From positions 62,001 through 126,000 of the forward strand of contig NZ_QPMJ01000003.1 in NCBI RefSeq assembly GCF_003369835.1: a DNA stretch of 64,000 nucleotides. Reading direction: 5' to 3'. This DNA comes from Halorussus rarus (lineage in GTDB: Archaea > Halobacteriota > Halobacteria > Halobacteriales > Haladaptataceae). Under the pieces are notes generated by a model. That model saw only the letters and a program-made list of their open reading frames with translations. It did no database searches and was not told the origin of the DNA. Below, one piece after another: positions 33,011-41,657 of this stretch (its first letter is position 1; every line of letters begins with the position of its first letter). The translations under genes were made by a program, and so were the position numbers.

Positions 33011-34846
33011 TTACACGCCCCAGATGGCCGCGATGCCGGCGGTCGTGGCGATGGCGAACAGGACCTGGAGCGGCGCGCCCACGCGCACGTAGTCGGTGAA
33101 CTTGTAGCCGCCAGGCCCGTAGACGAAGAGGTTGGTCTGGTAGCCGACCGGCGTCATGAACGCCGTGGAGGCCGCGAACGTGACCGCCAGCACGAACGAG
33201 AAGGCGTTGCCGCCCAGCTGGACGGCCGCCTCGGCCGCGACCGGAATCATCAGCACGACGCTGGCGTTGTTGCTGACGACGTTGGTCAGGACGGCCGTCA
33301 CGACGTAGAACAGGCCGAGGACCGCGACGGCCGGCAGGACGTCGGCCGAGAGCACCAGCAGGTCGGCGATCAGGTCGGCCGCGCCGGTCTCCTCCATCGC
33401 GATGCCGAGCGGGATGACGCCCGCGAGCAGGAAGATGACGTCCCACTCGACGGCGTCGTACACCTCCGGGGGTTCGAGCACCCCGGTCAGCACCATCACC
33501 AGCGCGCCGGCGAGCGCCGACACCATGATGGGGAGCACGTCGAGCGCGGCCACCCCGACGACGGCCGCGACGATGCCGATGGCGAGCGGAATCTTCGACT
33601 CGCGGTAGTCCGGGCGCTCGACCTCCTGGGCCACGATGAAGTCGCGGTTGGCGTTGAGCCGGCCGATGCTGTCCGGCGTCGCGTAGACCAGCAGCGTGTC
33701 GCCCACCTGGAGCTCGGCGTGGTCCATGCGCTTGCGGATGTACTCCGGGCCGCGCCGGAGGGCCAGCACCGTCGCGTCGTAGCGGTCCCGGAAGTTGGCG
33801 GAGGCCAGCGTCTCGCCGACCAGCGACGACCGGGGCGCGACCACCACCTCCACCAGGTTGCGGTCCCGGTCGGCGGTCTCGAGCTCCTCCTCGGTCACGT
33901 CGGCGTTCGGGACCAGCGCGAGCCCCTCGGCGTCGATGAGGTCGAGCAGCGTGTCGCGGTCGGTCCGGACCGCGAAGATGTCGTCGGCCTGTATCTCCTT
34001 CGGGCCGAGCGGCTCGGCGAACGTCTGGCCCCCGCGGACGAGCTGGACGAGGTCGACGTCGAGGTCGGTCTCGGCGAGGGCGTTCGCAACGGTCCGGCCG
34101 ACCAGCGGCGAGTCGGCCTGGACGACCACCTCGGTCAGGTACTCCTCGAGCTCGAACTCCTCGGTGAGGTCGTCCTCGGGCGGGATGCGCGCGGGAGTGA
34201 GCCACCGGCCGACCGTCATCAGGTACGCCGCGCCCACGACCGAGACGATGGCCCCGAGCGCGGTGAACTCGAACATCGAAAAGGCGTGGAGCTCCGGGAA
34301 CAGCTCGGGGTTCTGCGCGCCGAGTCGGGCCGCGAGGTCGCTGGCCAGGATGTTGGTCGAGGTGCCGATGAGGGTGAGCGTCCCGCCGAACATCGAGGCG
34401 TACGACAGGGGCAACAGCAGCTTCGAGGGAGAGGTCTTGCCCTCGTGGGCGAGGTCGGTCACCATCGGCATCAGGATGGCGACCGCCGCCGTGTTGTTGA
34501 TGAACCCGGAGATGGAGCCGACGACGCCGACGGTCGCGCCGAGCTGGCGGGTCTCGTCGTCGCCGGTGAACGCCGCGATCTTCCGGCCGAGGATCTGGAC
34601 CGCGCCGGTGCGCTGGACCCCGTAGCTCAGGATGAACATCGCCAGCACCGTGATTGTCGCGGAGCTGGCGAACCCCGAGACGCCCTCGGCCGGCGACACC
34701 CCGGTCCACGGTTCGAGCACCATCAGCGCCACCATGATGCCGATGGCGGTGATGTCGATGGGGACGGGTTCGGTGGCGAACAGCGCCAGCGCCGCGAGCA
34801 CGACGAGGAAGACGACCGCTATCTCCGGCGTCAGCGAGAGTACCAC
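33011..34846 (-). CDS. SLC13-family permease with two central TrkA-C (RCK-C) domains
   Basis: 611 residues. Two membrane halves (about 1-195 and 405-611) flank a cytoplasmic region holding two copies of the RCK-C domain (about 215-300 and 305-385). Substrate-site motifs SGFINNTAAVAILMPMV with GTSTNILASDL in the first half, and TNVVSNNASVVLMIPVA with TPVGYQTNLFVYGPGGY in the second, are typical of the divalent anion:sodium symporter / ArsB-NhaD superfamily. Related proteins carry sulfate, phosphate or dicarboxylates; RCK-C domains suggest ligand gating. Alone between tRNA-Pro and a HalOD1 gene. Confidence 0.9.
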   Translation of the reverse strand: MVLSLTPEIAVVFLVVLAALALFATEPVPIDITAIGIMVALMVLEPWTGVSPAEGVSGFASSATITVLAMFILSYGVQRTGAVQILGRKIAAFTGDDETRQLGATVGVVGSISGFINNTAAVAILMPMVTDLAHEGKTSPSKLLLPLSYASMFGGTLTLIGTSTNILASDLAARLGAQNPELFPELHAFSMFEFTALGAIVSVVGAAYLMTVGRWLTPARIPPEDDLTEEFELEEYLTEVVVQADSPLVGRTVANALAETDLDVDLVQLVRGGQTFAEPLGPKEIQADDIFAVRTDRDTLLDLIDAEGLALVPNADVTEEELETADRDRNLVEVVVAPRSSLVGETLASANFRDRYDATVLALRRGPEYIRKRMDHAELQVGDTLLVYATPDSIGRLNANRDFIVAQEVERPDYRESKIPLAIGIVAAVVGVAALDVLPIMVSALAGALVMVLTGVLEPPEVYDAVEWDVIFLLAGVIPLGIAMEETGAADLIADLLVLSADVLPAVAVLGLFYVVTAVLTNVVSNNASVVLMIPVAAEAAVQLGGNAFSFVLAVTFAASTAFMTPVGYQTNLFVYGPGGYKFTDYVRVGAPLQVLFAIATTAGIAAIWGV

Positions 34847-34904
34847 GTCCGGTTACAAGTCGGGGCGAGGGCAAAAAAGATGTGAATGCGGTACCTGGCG
34901 AACG

Positions 34905-35204
34905 TCACTCGCGCTCCCACACCGCAATCCGGCCGTCGCCGTCGACGGTGACCAGGAGCCCGTCGATTGTGAACTCGAACCGCCAGCGGCCGTCGCGCGA
35001 CCGGCGCTCGAACAGCGCGTCGAGCGCCTCGAGGTCCACCGCCTCGTACAGCTCGAAGTCGGCGTCGGTCGGGTCCACGCCTTCGGCCGCGGCGACCGCG
35101 TCGATGACCGTCTCGCTGAGCGACGCGTCGCCGGCGGTGTCGTGGAAGGTCTCGTGAATCGGCGTCTGCCCCGAACGGAGCGTATTCCCGTCTGCTGTGG
35201 CCAT
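34905..35204 (-). CDS. HalOD1 output-domain protein
   Basis: 99 residues matching the haloarchaeal output domain 1 pattern: an N-terminal helix ending ASLSETVIDAVAAAEGVDPTDADFELYEAVDLEALDALFERR and a strand pair FEFTIDGLLVTVDGDGRIAVWE. HalOD1 occurs alone or fused to response-regulator receivers and is presumed to be a signalling effector; its target is unknown. A TATA-like CTTTAATGG lies about 30 bases upstream. Confidence 0.85.
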   Translation of the reverse strand: MATADGNTLRSGQTPIHETFHDTAGDASLSETVIDAVAAAEGVDPTDADFELYEAVDLEALDALFERRSRDGRWRFEFTIDGLLVTVDGDGRIAVWERE

Positions 35205-35305
35205 CGACAGGGAGTTCTATCTTTCCGACCATTAAAGCCCGTCAGACGCTCGTCTGACGCGCGGCGGCGCGGCTCCTCGACGCATCGCCGAGAGGCAGTA
35301 CGGCG

Positions 35306-37360
35306 TCAGTCCTCCTCGCCGTGGAGTTCGAGTTCGGCCACGATCTCGTAGGGGTGGCTGTCCTTCCGGATGCCGTCGAGGATCTTGAACGCCTCGTCGG
35401 GCGCGAGGAAGTGGGTGGTGACGACCCGGCCGAGGTCGGTCGGCTCCAGTCCGTCGATGAAGCCGTACTCCAGTAGCTTCCCGAGCGCGTGCTTGGTCGG
35501 GATCTCGCCGATCATCCGGTCGTTGAGCCGCTTGGCCCGGCCGCCCGCGACGGTGATGTTCGCCAGCGTCTCCTCGACCGCGGCGCTCTCGTCGTACAGC
35601 GTCCGGACGTCCTCCATCTCGCCCTTCAGCAGCTTGAACGCCACCTCGTCCTCGGTCATCTCCATGCTGTTGTGGTAGCCGGCGTCGGGCTCGACCAGGA
35701 CGTACACCTTCCCGCGGTCGTGGTAGTCGGGCCGGCCCGCCCGGCCGAGCATCTGGTGGAACTCCTGGACCGAGAGCCACTCGATGCCCATCGCGAGCCG
35801 GTCGAAGATGACCTGCGAGGCCGGGAAGTCGACCCCGGCCGCGAGCGCGGCGGTCGTCACCACGGCCGCGAGGTCCTGGTTCGCGAACATGCGCTCGACC
35901 TTCTTCCGGCGGCCGTAGTCGAGGCCGGCGTGGTACGGCGCGGAGCTGTACTCCAGCCGGCGGGAGATCTCGTGGCACCGCCGCCGGGAGTTGGTGAAGA
36001 TGATGGTCTGGCCCCGGTAGCCCTGCGAGGACTTGCTGTCGTACTCTCGTTTCACCAGCTTGTTCTCGATGTCGGGCTTCTCCTGGCCGTCGGCGAAGGT
36101 GACGTGGCGTTCGAGGGGCACCGGCCGCTCCTCGAACTCGACGAGGTTGGCTTCGAGGGACTGCGCGAGGTCGCCGGGGTTGCCGACGGTCGCCGAGAGG
36201 TACACCCACTGGGCCCCGCCGTAGCCGTCGCGGCGCTGCCGGCGCTGCTCGGCGTAGTGTTTCAGGCGCGCGATGAGCCCGTCGAGCCGGTGGCCGCGCT
36301 CCTGCTCCTTGAGGGTGTGGACCTCGTCGATGACGACCGTCCCGATGTCGCCGAGGTCGCGGCCGGTCCGGAGCGCGTGGTCGATGCCCTCGTAGGTGCC
36401 GACGATGACGTCGGCGTTCGGGTCGAAGGCGTGGCCGTCGTCTCTGACCCGGCTCGCGCCCACGCGGATGGTCACGTCCACGAGGTCGCCGTACTCCTCC
36501 TCGAAGTCCTCGTGCTTCTGATTGGCCAGCGCCACGAGGGGAACCAGGAACAGCATCTTGCCCCTTCCGTCGAGCACCCGGTCGATGCCGGTCATCTCGC
36601 CGACCAGCGTCTTGCCGGTCGCGGTGGCGCTCACCACCAGCTGGTCGTCGCCGTCGAGCAGCCCGTTCTCGACCGCGAGGCTCTGGACCGGCAGCAGCTC
36701 GTCGAACCGGTCCTCCAGCAGGTTCTGGATGCCCGGATGGAGCCCCAGCGAGTCGACCCGGACGTTCTCGACGTCCTCGACGTTCGCGCTTATCTCGTCG
36801 AACTTGGTGAGGTCGGGGTCGAGCTGTCCCTTCAACAGGTTCGTGATCCGCTCGAGGTCCTGGACCTCCAGCAGCAGCTCCTCGAGCCGGTCCTGGGCCT
36901 CGCGGGTCATGTCGCCCTGGAACGAGAGCTGGCGCTCCAGCTCCTCCTTGGCGCAGTCGGGACAGATGTGCTCGTCGCCCGTATCGACCGCGGTCTCGCT
37001 CGTGATTGGCGAGTACCGCCCGCTCGACGCGCAGAACCGACAGGTGCGGACGGCCTTCGCCTCCAGTTGGTAGCCGTCGAGCATCTCCTGGAGCTCCTCG
37101 CGGCCCTCCGGCGAGGTCTGCTCGGAGATGCGGATGCGGTCGGCTCTGCGCGCGATCTCGACGAACTGGTCGGGGTCGCGCGGCTCCTCGCTGGTCCCGC
37201 GCTTGACGCGGAACCTCCCGGGCCGGGGCCCGGCGCTGGTCTCCTTGAGTTCGAGTTTCGCTTGGAAGACGCGCTCGCCGTCCCGGTTCACCACGGCGGT
37301 GTAGTGACCCGACGACTCGTGGAGGAACAGCGCGTCGACCTGCGGGACCTGCTTCGACAC
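35306..37360 (-). CDS. DEAD/DEAH-box superfamily 2 helicase with N-terminal zinc domain
   Basis: 684 residues from a GTG start. The N-terminal 200 residues carry CRFCASSGRYSP and HICPDCAKE (a C4 zinc finger) and a coiled helix. The helicase core has motif I SATATGKT (about residue 247), motif II IDEVHTL (about 347), motif III SAT, and motif VI QMLGRAGRP (about 540), in the order of Ski2/Hel308-like enzymes. The GTG is preferred over an upstream ATG because a TATA-like CAAATAC lies 26-27 bases before it; the extra 70 codons of the longer frame cross the promoter. DNA repair or RNA processing role, unspecified. Confidence 0.9.
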   Translation of the reverse strand: MSKQVPQVDALFLHESSGHYTAVVNRDGERVFQAKLELKETSAGPRPGRFRVKRGTSEEPRDPDQFVEIARRADRIRISEQTSPEGREELQEMLDGYQLEAKAVRTCRFCASSGRYSPITSETAVDTGDEHICPDCAKEELERQLSFQGDMTREAQDRLEELLLEVQDLERITNLLKGQLDPDLTKFDEISANVEDVENVRVDSLGLHPGIQNLLEDRFDELLPVQSLAVENGLLDGDDQLVVSATATGKTLVGEMTGIDRVLDGRGKMLFLVPLVALANQKHEDFEEEYGDLVDVTIRVGASRVRDDGHAFDPNADVIVGTYEGIDHALRTGRDLGDIGTVVIDEVHTLKEQERGHRLDGLIARLKHYAEQRRQRRDGYGGAQWVYLSATVGNPGDLAQSLEANLVEFEERPVPLERHVTFADGQEKPDIENKLVKREYDSKSSQGYRGQTIIFTNSRRRCHEISRRLEYSSAPYHAGLDYGRRKKVERMFANQDLAAVVTTAALAAGVDFPASQVIFDRLAMGIEWLSVQEFHQMLGRAGRPDYHDRGKVYVLVEPDAGYHNSMEMTEDEVAFKLLKGEMEDVRTLYDESAAVEETLANITVAGGRAKRLNDRMIGEIPTKHALGKLLEYGFIDGLEPTDLGRVVTTHFLAPDEAFKILDGIRKDSHPYEIVAELELHGEED

Positions 37361-37384
37361 GGTTCGGAGTAATAGCTCGCAGTA

Positions 37385-37392
37385 TTTGAGCG
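37385..37392 (-). promoter_or_regulatory. TATA-like element that fixes the helicase start
   Basis: On the minus strand CAAATACT sits about 27 bases before the GTG at 37360, so a leaderless transcript would begin at or next to that codon. Confidence 0.5.
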
Positions 37393-37608
37393 GTTCGGAA
37401 CCGCGAACCCGGCGACTCGCCCGCTGCGGCCCGGAGATTCGCGACGGGCCACTCCCGGACGTTCCTCGTTCGATTCCTCCGCAATCCGACACGGAAATGC
37501 AGCCATACTCGATGATAAGCCGACAATAACCACTGGGCCCAGCCGTTATTCCGGAGCTACCGCTCGGCAACCGGCAAATAACAAAGACCGATTCGTGGTA
37601 AGCGCCGG

Positions 37609-37803
37609 ATGCGCACAGACCGACAAACCATGAGGGGGAGACACAACACGCGGTTACCAGAGCGGTTCGACGAACAAGTGACGCTTGAAATCGAGGACGA
37701 CGCGGACGGCACGCCGACCATCCGGATGCAGGACGAGTCGGCGGCCGACGCGTGGATCTCCGCCGACATCAAGGCCCTCGTCTCGCTCCCCGAGTACGAG
37801 TAA
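37609..37803 (+). CDS. Small hypothetical protein
   Basis: 64 residues, N-terminus basic and C-terminus acidic, with a DEQVTLEIEDDADGTPTIRMQDESAADAWI strand-turn-strand centre. Preceded by AAATAACA about 30 bases upstream, which fits a leaderless transcript from the first ATG; a second ATG seven codons later is also possible. Divergent from the helicase gene. I do not recognise the family; short WI-containing acidic peptides of this kind are common in haloarchaea. Confidence 0.6.
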   Translation: MRTDRQTMRGRHNTRLPERFDEQVTLEIEDDADGTPTIRMQDESAADAWISADIKALVSLPEYE

Positions 37804-37848
37804 CGACCTCGACGCCTGCCTCGTTCTCGCCTGCTATTCCTCCGCCGA

Positions 37849-38223
37849 CTACTCCACCAGTTCGATCTCGTCGTCGCCGTTCGGCACCGCACAGAGGAAC
37901 GCGCCGGGCTCGTCGCCCTCGTTGCGGTACCAGTGGACGACGCCCGCGGGGATGAGCAGCGAGTCGCCCTCGCTGACGGTGTACTCCTCGTCGCCGATTC
38001 CCACGGTGTACTGGCCTTCGAGGACGTACTGCTCGTGTTCGACCTCGTTGGTGTGCTCGGGCACCGACGCGCCGGGGTCGAGCTCGAACCGGCGGATGGC
38101 GAAGTTCGGGGCACCCCGGCTCTCGTCGACGAGCACGCCCTTGCGCATCCCGTCGGCCGCGCCCACGTCCTCGTACTCGACGTCCTCGTTCCGACGAATC
38201 AGCGGCTTTGGTTGCTGACTCAT
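37849..38223 (-). CDS. Single-domain cupin protein
   Basis: 124 residues. Cupin motif 1 is seen as SVPEHTNEVEHEQYVLEGQY (His-rich metal site with a Glu) and motif 2 as GDSLLIPAGVVHWYRNEG. One conserved beta-barrel; it may bind a metal and a small ligand, or act as an isomerase or dioxygenase. No neighbour explains a substrate. TATA-like CTTTTTACG lies 28 bases upstream, between it and the tnpB 3' end. Confidence 0.88.
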   Translation of the reverse strand: MSQQPKPLIRRNEDVEYEDVGAADGMRKGVLVDESRGAPNFAIRRFELDPGASVPEHTNEVEHEQYVLEGQYTVGIGDEEYTVSEGDSLLIPAGVVHWYRNEGDEPGAFLCAVPNGDDEIELVE

Positions 38224-38313
38224 GGGCGGGGGTACGCGCGGCAGTCGTAAAAAGCTGCGTCGAGCCGACGGACCGGACGAGGGGTGCGGTGAATCGGGAC
38301 CAGACTCGGCGAC

Positions 38314-39573
38314 TCAATCGGACTTCGGCGCCTCCGAGATCTCCGCGTAGGGCGTGAACCCGTCGTCGGGGGTCACCACGCCCGACCGGAGCGCGCAGGC
38401 CGCGGCGCCGAGCCCCCGCGAGGACAGCGGGCCGCGGCGCACGCACCGGAACGCGATGTTCTTGGCGGCGTTGTAGTCGTCGTGGGCCGACGCCTCGCAC
38501 TTCAGGCACTCGAACTGCCGACGCTCGAGGTCGCGGTTCTGCGGATGGGTGAACCCGCACTCCATGCACCGCTGGCTGGTGTACTCGGGGTTGACCTCTA
38601 CGACCGCGATGCCACGCTCGGCGGCGCGGTACTCCACGAACGAGAGGAGTCGCTCGAACAGCCACTCGTGGAGCGGGCCCGCCTCGGGGAGCAGTTCGCG
38701 GACCTCGCTCAGTTCGCCGAACGCGATGAGCTCGCAGTCGTACTCGTCGGCCTCGTCGACGATGCCGTTGGCCACCTCGTGGAGGCGCTGGCGGACGAAC
38801 CCGTCGAGCCGCTCGCCGGCCTGCCGGAGGGTCCGGGCCGCGCTCCGGGTGCCGGTGGCGTCGAGCGACGCTCGGACCCGCTCGAACTCCTCGCGGCGGT
38901 GGTTGAGCTCGCCCGCGTCGAAGAACCGGGCGGTGCTGGTGACCGCGAGGTTCTCGACGCCGAGGTCGACGCCGAGCACCGTCGCGCCCTCGGTCGGCGG
39001 GTCGACCGCCGGGCTGGGCGTCCGGAATCCGAGGTGGAAGGTGAACTCCCCGTCGCGGTAGTGGAGGGCGCTCTTGGCCGGCTCCCAGCTCTCGTCGTCG
39101 AGGTACTGCGACTGGTAGCCGCCGTCCGCGGGGAGGTCGAACTCGCACCGGACGCGCTCGCCGGTCGTGGTGAGGCTGACCGTCCGGTCGTCGAACACCG
39201 TCATCGTCCGGGTGTCGAACGCGACGGTCGGGGTGGTGAACTCGGGCTTGCCGCCGTCGGGCCAGCCCGACGAGCCGCCGGTCGCGTCGCTCCCGGCGAC
39301 GCCGTCCCGCTGGCGGCTGCGCTTGATGGCCTCGGCCGCGCGGTGGGTCGCCAGCACGGCGTGCTGGCTCCCGAGGTCGGTCTCCTCCCGCAGGCGGTCG
39401 TACGCGAGCTGCTGGACCTCGCTTCTCGTGTGACAGACACCCCAGGCCTCGTTGACCGCGAGCTGGCAGCCGCGCTTCCACTCCTCGACCAGCTCCCGAA
39501 GGCGTGTGGCGTCCGTCGGAGACACGGAAAGTCCGGTTACTGCCGTCCGTCTGCAATATTCGGTGTCTGCCAC
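38314..39573 (-). CDS. tnpB: TnpB RNA-guided nuclease, IS200/IS605 (IS1341-type), stand-alone
   Basis: 419 residues from a GTG. The RuvC-like catalytic acids are all present: Asp203 in GVDLGVENLA, Glu287 in IAFGELSEVR and Asp366 in HDDYNAAKNIA. The zinc finger CMECG...CLKCE is intact, so the protein may be active. Its partner tnpA is absent. A reRNA (omega RNA) is expected from the tnpB 3' end and right end; GC-rich pairing segments lie near 38411-38433. The neighbouring cupin promoter lies within about 70 bases of the stop. Confidence 0.92.
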   Translation of the reverse strand: MADTEYCRRTAVTGLSVSPTDATRLRELVEEWKRGCQLAVNEAWGVCHTRSEVQQLAYDRLREETDLGSQHAVLATHRAAEAIKRSRQRDGVAGSDATGGSSGWPDGGKPEFTTPTVAFDTRTMTVFDDRTVSLTTTGERVRCEFDLPADGGYQSQYLDDESWEPAKSALHYRDGEFTFHLGFRTPSPAVDPPTEGATVLGVDLGVENLAVTSTARFFDAGELNHRREEFERVRASLDATGTRSAARTLRQAGERLDGFVRQRLHEVANGIVDEADEYDCELIAFGELSEVRELLPEAGPLHEWLFERLLSFVEYRAAERGIAVVEVNPEYTSQRCMECGFTHPQNRDLERRQFECLKCEASAHDDYNAAKNIAFRCVRRGPLSSRGLGAAACALRSGVVTPDDGFTPYAEISEAPKSD

Positions 39574-39609
39574 GTTGTACGTCAGTGTCTCAGGGGGCCT
39601 CTTGAATAC

Positions 39610-39645
39610 TTTGACTTGGCCGCAAGGCCTAAGTTAATCCGATTA
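39610..39645. mobile_element. Possible left-end hairpin of the tnpB element
   Basis: Just upstream of tnpB, an imperfect palindrome (TTGGCCGCAAGGCCTAA) lies in an AT-richer patch. IS200/IS605-family ends carry short subterminal hairpins, so this is a candidate left end; the exact boundary is not defined. Confidence 0.4.
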
Positions 39646-39727
39646 TCGGCCCTTCGAAATCCGACGGTACGCGTCGACGCCTGCTCGCGGCCCTACTGTT
39701 AAGAGCCTGCCACAGCTAACCACACGT

Positions 39728-40912
39728 ATGAGAAGCTTCACGGTCGGGCGGGCGTTCGGCATCCCCATCAAACTCGACCTGACGTTCCTGCTCATCCTGC
39801 CGGTGTTCGCGTGGCTCATCGGCTCGCAGGTGGGCCTCTGGGTGGACAACCTCAACTTCTTCCTGGACCCCGACCTCAGTCGGACCGCGCTCACGACGGG
39901 CAACCTGCAGTGGATTCTGGGCGCGGCCGCCGCCGTCGGGCTGTTCGCGGGGGTGGTGCTCCACGAGCTCGGCCACTCGCTGGTCGCGATGCGCTACGGG
40001 TTCCCCATCGACTCCATCACGCTGTGGATCTTCGGCGGCATCGCCCAGCTGACCGAACAGCCCGAGAACTGGAAGCAGGAGTTCGCCATCGCCATCGCGG
40101 GGCCGGCGGTCAGCGTCGCGCTGGGGGTCGTCTCCTACCTGGCGCTGTTCGCGGTCCCGGACGGGCTGCCGACGGTCCGGTTCCTCTTCGGCTACCTCGC
40201 GCTGATGAACGTCGCGCTGGCGGCGTTCAACCTCCTGCCGGGGTTCCCGATGGACGGCGGCCGGGTGCTCCGCGCGATCCTGGGCCGGACCCGGTCGTTC
40301 GCCGAGGCCACCCGGATCGCCGCCGAGGTGGGCAAGCTGTTCGCCATCCTGCTCGGCCTGTTCGGCCTGTTCGGCAACTGGCTGCTCATCGGCATCGCCT
40401 TCTTCATCTACATCGGCGCGACCAGCGAGGCCCAGCAGACCGTGATGAACGCGGCGTTCCGCGACGTGCGGGTCCGGGACGTGATGACCTCCGCGGACGA
40501 CCTCGATACGGTCGAGCCCGACATGTCGGTCGCCGACCTGATGGAGACGATGTTCCGCCAGCGCCACACCGGCTACCCGGTACTCGAGGACGGCGAACTC
40601 GTCGGGATGGTGACCCTCGACGACGCCCGCGAGGTGACGGAGGTCGAGCGCGACGCCTACACCGTCGCGGACGTGATGAGCCGCGACCTCAAGACGATTC
40701 CCGCCTCCGACGACGCGATGTCGGCGTTCGAGAAGATCCAGCAGCACGGCGTCGGCCGCCTGCTGGTCATCGACGCCGAGGGCGAGCTCACCGGGCTGGT
40801 CTCGCGGACCGACCTGGTGACCGCCTTCGACATCATCCAGAAGAGCGGCCGGGCCGACCGGATCACCCCCGCCGACCAGCCCGTGAGCGAGGCCGAGCGG
40901 CCCTCCAGGTAG
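39728..40912 (+). CDS. Site-2 protease family (M50) metalloprotease with CBS pair
   Basis: 394 residues. Six or so membrane helices; the zinc motif HELGHSL (about residue 80) and the third-ligand motif NLLPGFPMDGGRVLRA (about 172-185) are intact. Two CBS domains follow (about 250-370: VRDVMTSADDLDTVEPD... and VADVMSRDLKTIPASDDAM), probable adenine-nucleotide sensors. It would cleave transmembrane substrates within the membrane. One base separates it from the next gene. TATA-like GTTAAG is about 27 bases before the ATG. Confidence 0.92.
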   Translation: MRSFTVGRAFGIPIKLDLTFLLILPVFAWLIGSQVGLWVDNLNFFLDPDLSRTALTTGNLQWILGAAAAVGLFAGVVLHELGHSLVAMRYGFPIDSITLWIFGGIAQLTEQPENWKQEFAIAIAGPAVSVALGVVSYLALFAVPDGLPTVRFLFGYLALMNVALAAFNLLPGFPMDGGRVLRAILGRTRSFAEATRIAAEVGKLFAILLGLFGLFGNWLLIGIAFFIYIGATSEAQQTVMNAAFRDVRVRDVMTSADDLDTVEPDMSVADLMETMFRQRHTGYPVLEDGELVGMVTLDDAREVTEVERDAYTVADVMSRDLKTIPASDDAMSAFEKIQQHGVGRLLVIDAEGELTGLVSRTDLVTAFDIIQKSGRADRITPADQPVSEAERPSR

Positions 40913-40913
40913 C

Positions 40914-41633
40914 ATGTGCGGCAGACTCTCGCTGTTCGCGCCGCCCGGCCTGCTCGCCGAGCGGTTCGACGCCGACCCGGTCCGCGAGCTCGACCCCCGG
41001 TACAACGTCGCGCCCGGTCAGGACCACCCGGTCGTCCGGAACGACGACCCCGAGTCAATCCGCTTCCCGACGTGGGGACTCGTCCCGACGTGGGCCGACG
41101 GCCCGTCGTCGTCGGGGCACGTCAACGCCCGGGCCGAGACGCTGACCGAGAAGCCCAGCTTCCGCGAGGCGTTCGCCGAGCGCCGGTGTCTGGTCCTCGC
41201 GGACGGCTTCTACGACTGGAAGGGGACGCCCACCGGCAAGCAGCCCTACCGGGTCGAGCGCGAGGACCGCGAGCCGTTCGCGCTCGCGGGCCTGTGGGAG
41301 CCGGCACCGGGCGCGGACGACGGGGACGAGGGGAGTGCGAACGAAACCGACGGCGCCGGCGCGACCTTCACCGTCGTCACCACCGAGCCGAACGCCGTCG
41401 CCGAACCGGTCCACCACCGGATGCCGGTCGTGCTCGACCCCGAGGGCGAGCGCCGCTGGCTCCGCGAGGACGACCCCGAGGCGCTGACCGACCTGCTCGG
41501 CCCGTCGCCGACCCCGGAGATGCACGCGTATCCCGTTCCCTCGGCGCTCGGCGACCCCGCGAACGATTCGCCAGACCTGGTCGAGGAAGTGCCGGCCGAG
41601 GAGGACGTCCAGACCGGCCTTGACGAGTTCTGA
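40914..41633 (+). CDS. SRAP / HMCES-YedK family protein
   Basis: 239 residues. Cys2 follows the initiator Met (MCGRLSLF), as required for thiazolidine crosslinks to abasic sites; the N-terminal Met must be removed. Other family residues are visible in RYNVAPGQ, HVNARAETLTEKPSFREAF, ADGFYDWKG and VHHRMPVVL. It protects single-stranded abasic DNA. Residues about 127-145 are an acidic insertion. One base downstream of the M50 gene, so the two are co-transcribed, though no functional link is known. Confidence 0.93.
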   Translation: MCGRLSLFAPPGLLAERFDADPVRELDPRYNVAPGQDHPVVRNDDPESIRFPTWGLVPTWADGPSSSGHVNARAETLTEKPSFREAFAERRCLVLADGFYDWKGTPTGKQPYRVEREDREPFALAGLWEPAPGADDGDEGSANETDGAGATFTVVTTEPNAVAEPVHHRMPVVLDPEGERRWLREDDPEALTDLLGPSPTPEMHAYPVPSALGDPANDSPDLVEEVPAEEDVQTGLDEF

Positions 41634-41657
41634 GTCCCCGGGACCGCGACCCCGTCG

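Noticed and set aside
37361-37570. N-terminal 70-codon extension of the helicase
   Set aside because: Low-complexity sequence crossing the TATA-like element; the GTG start fits a leaderless gene better.
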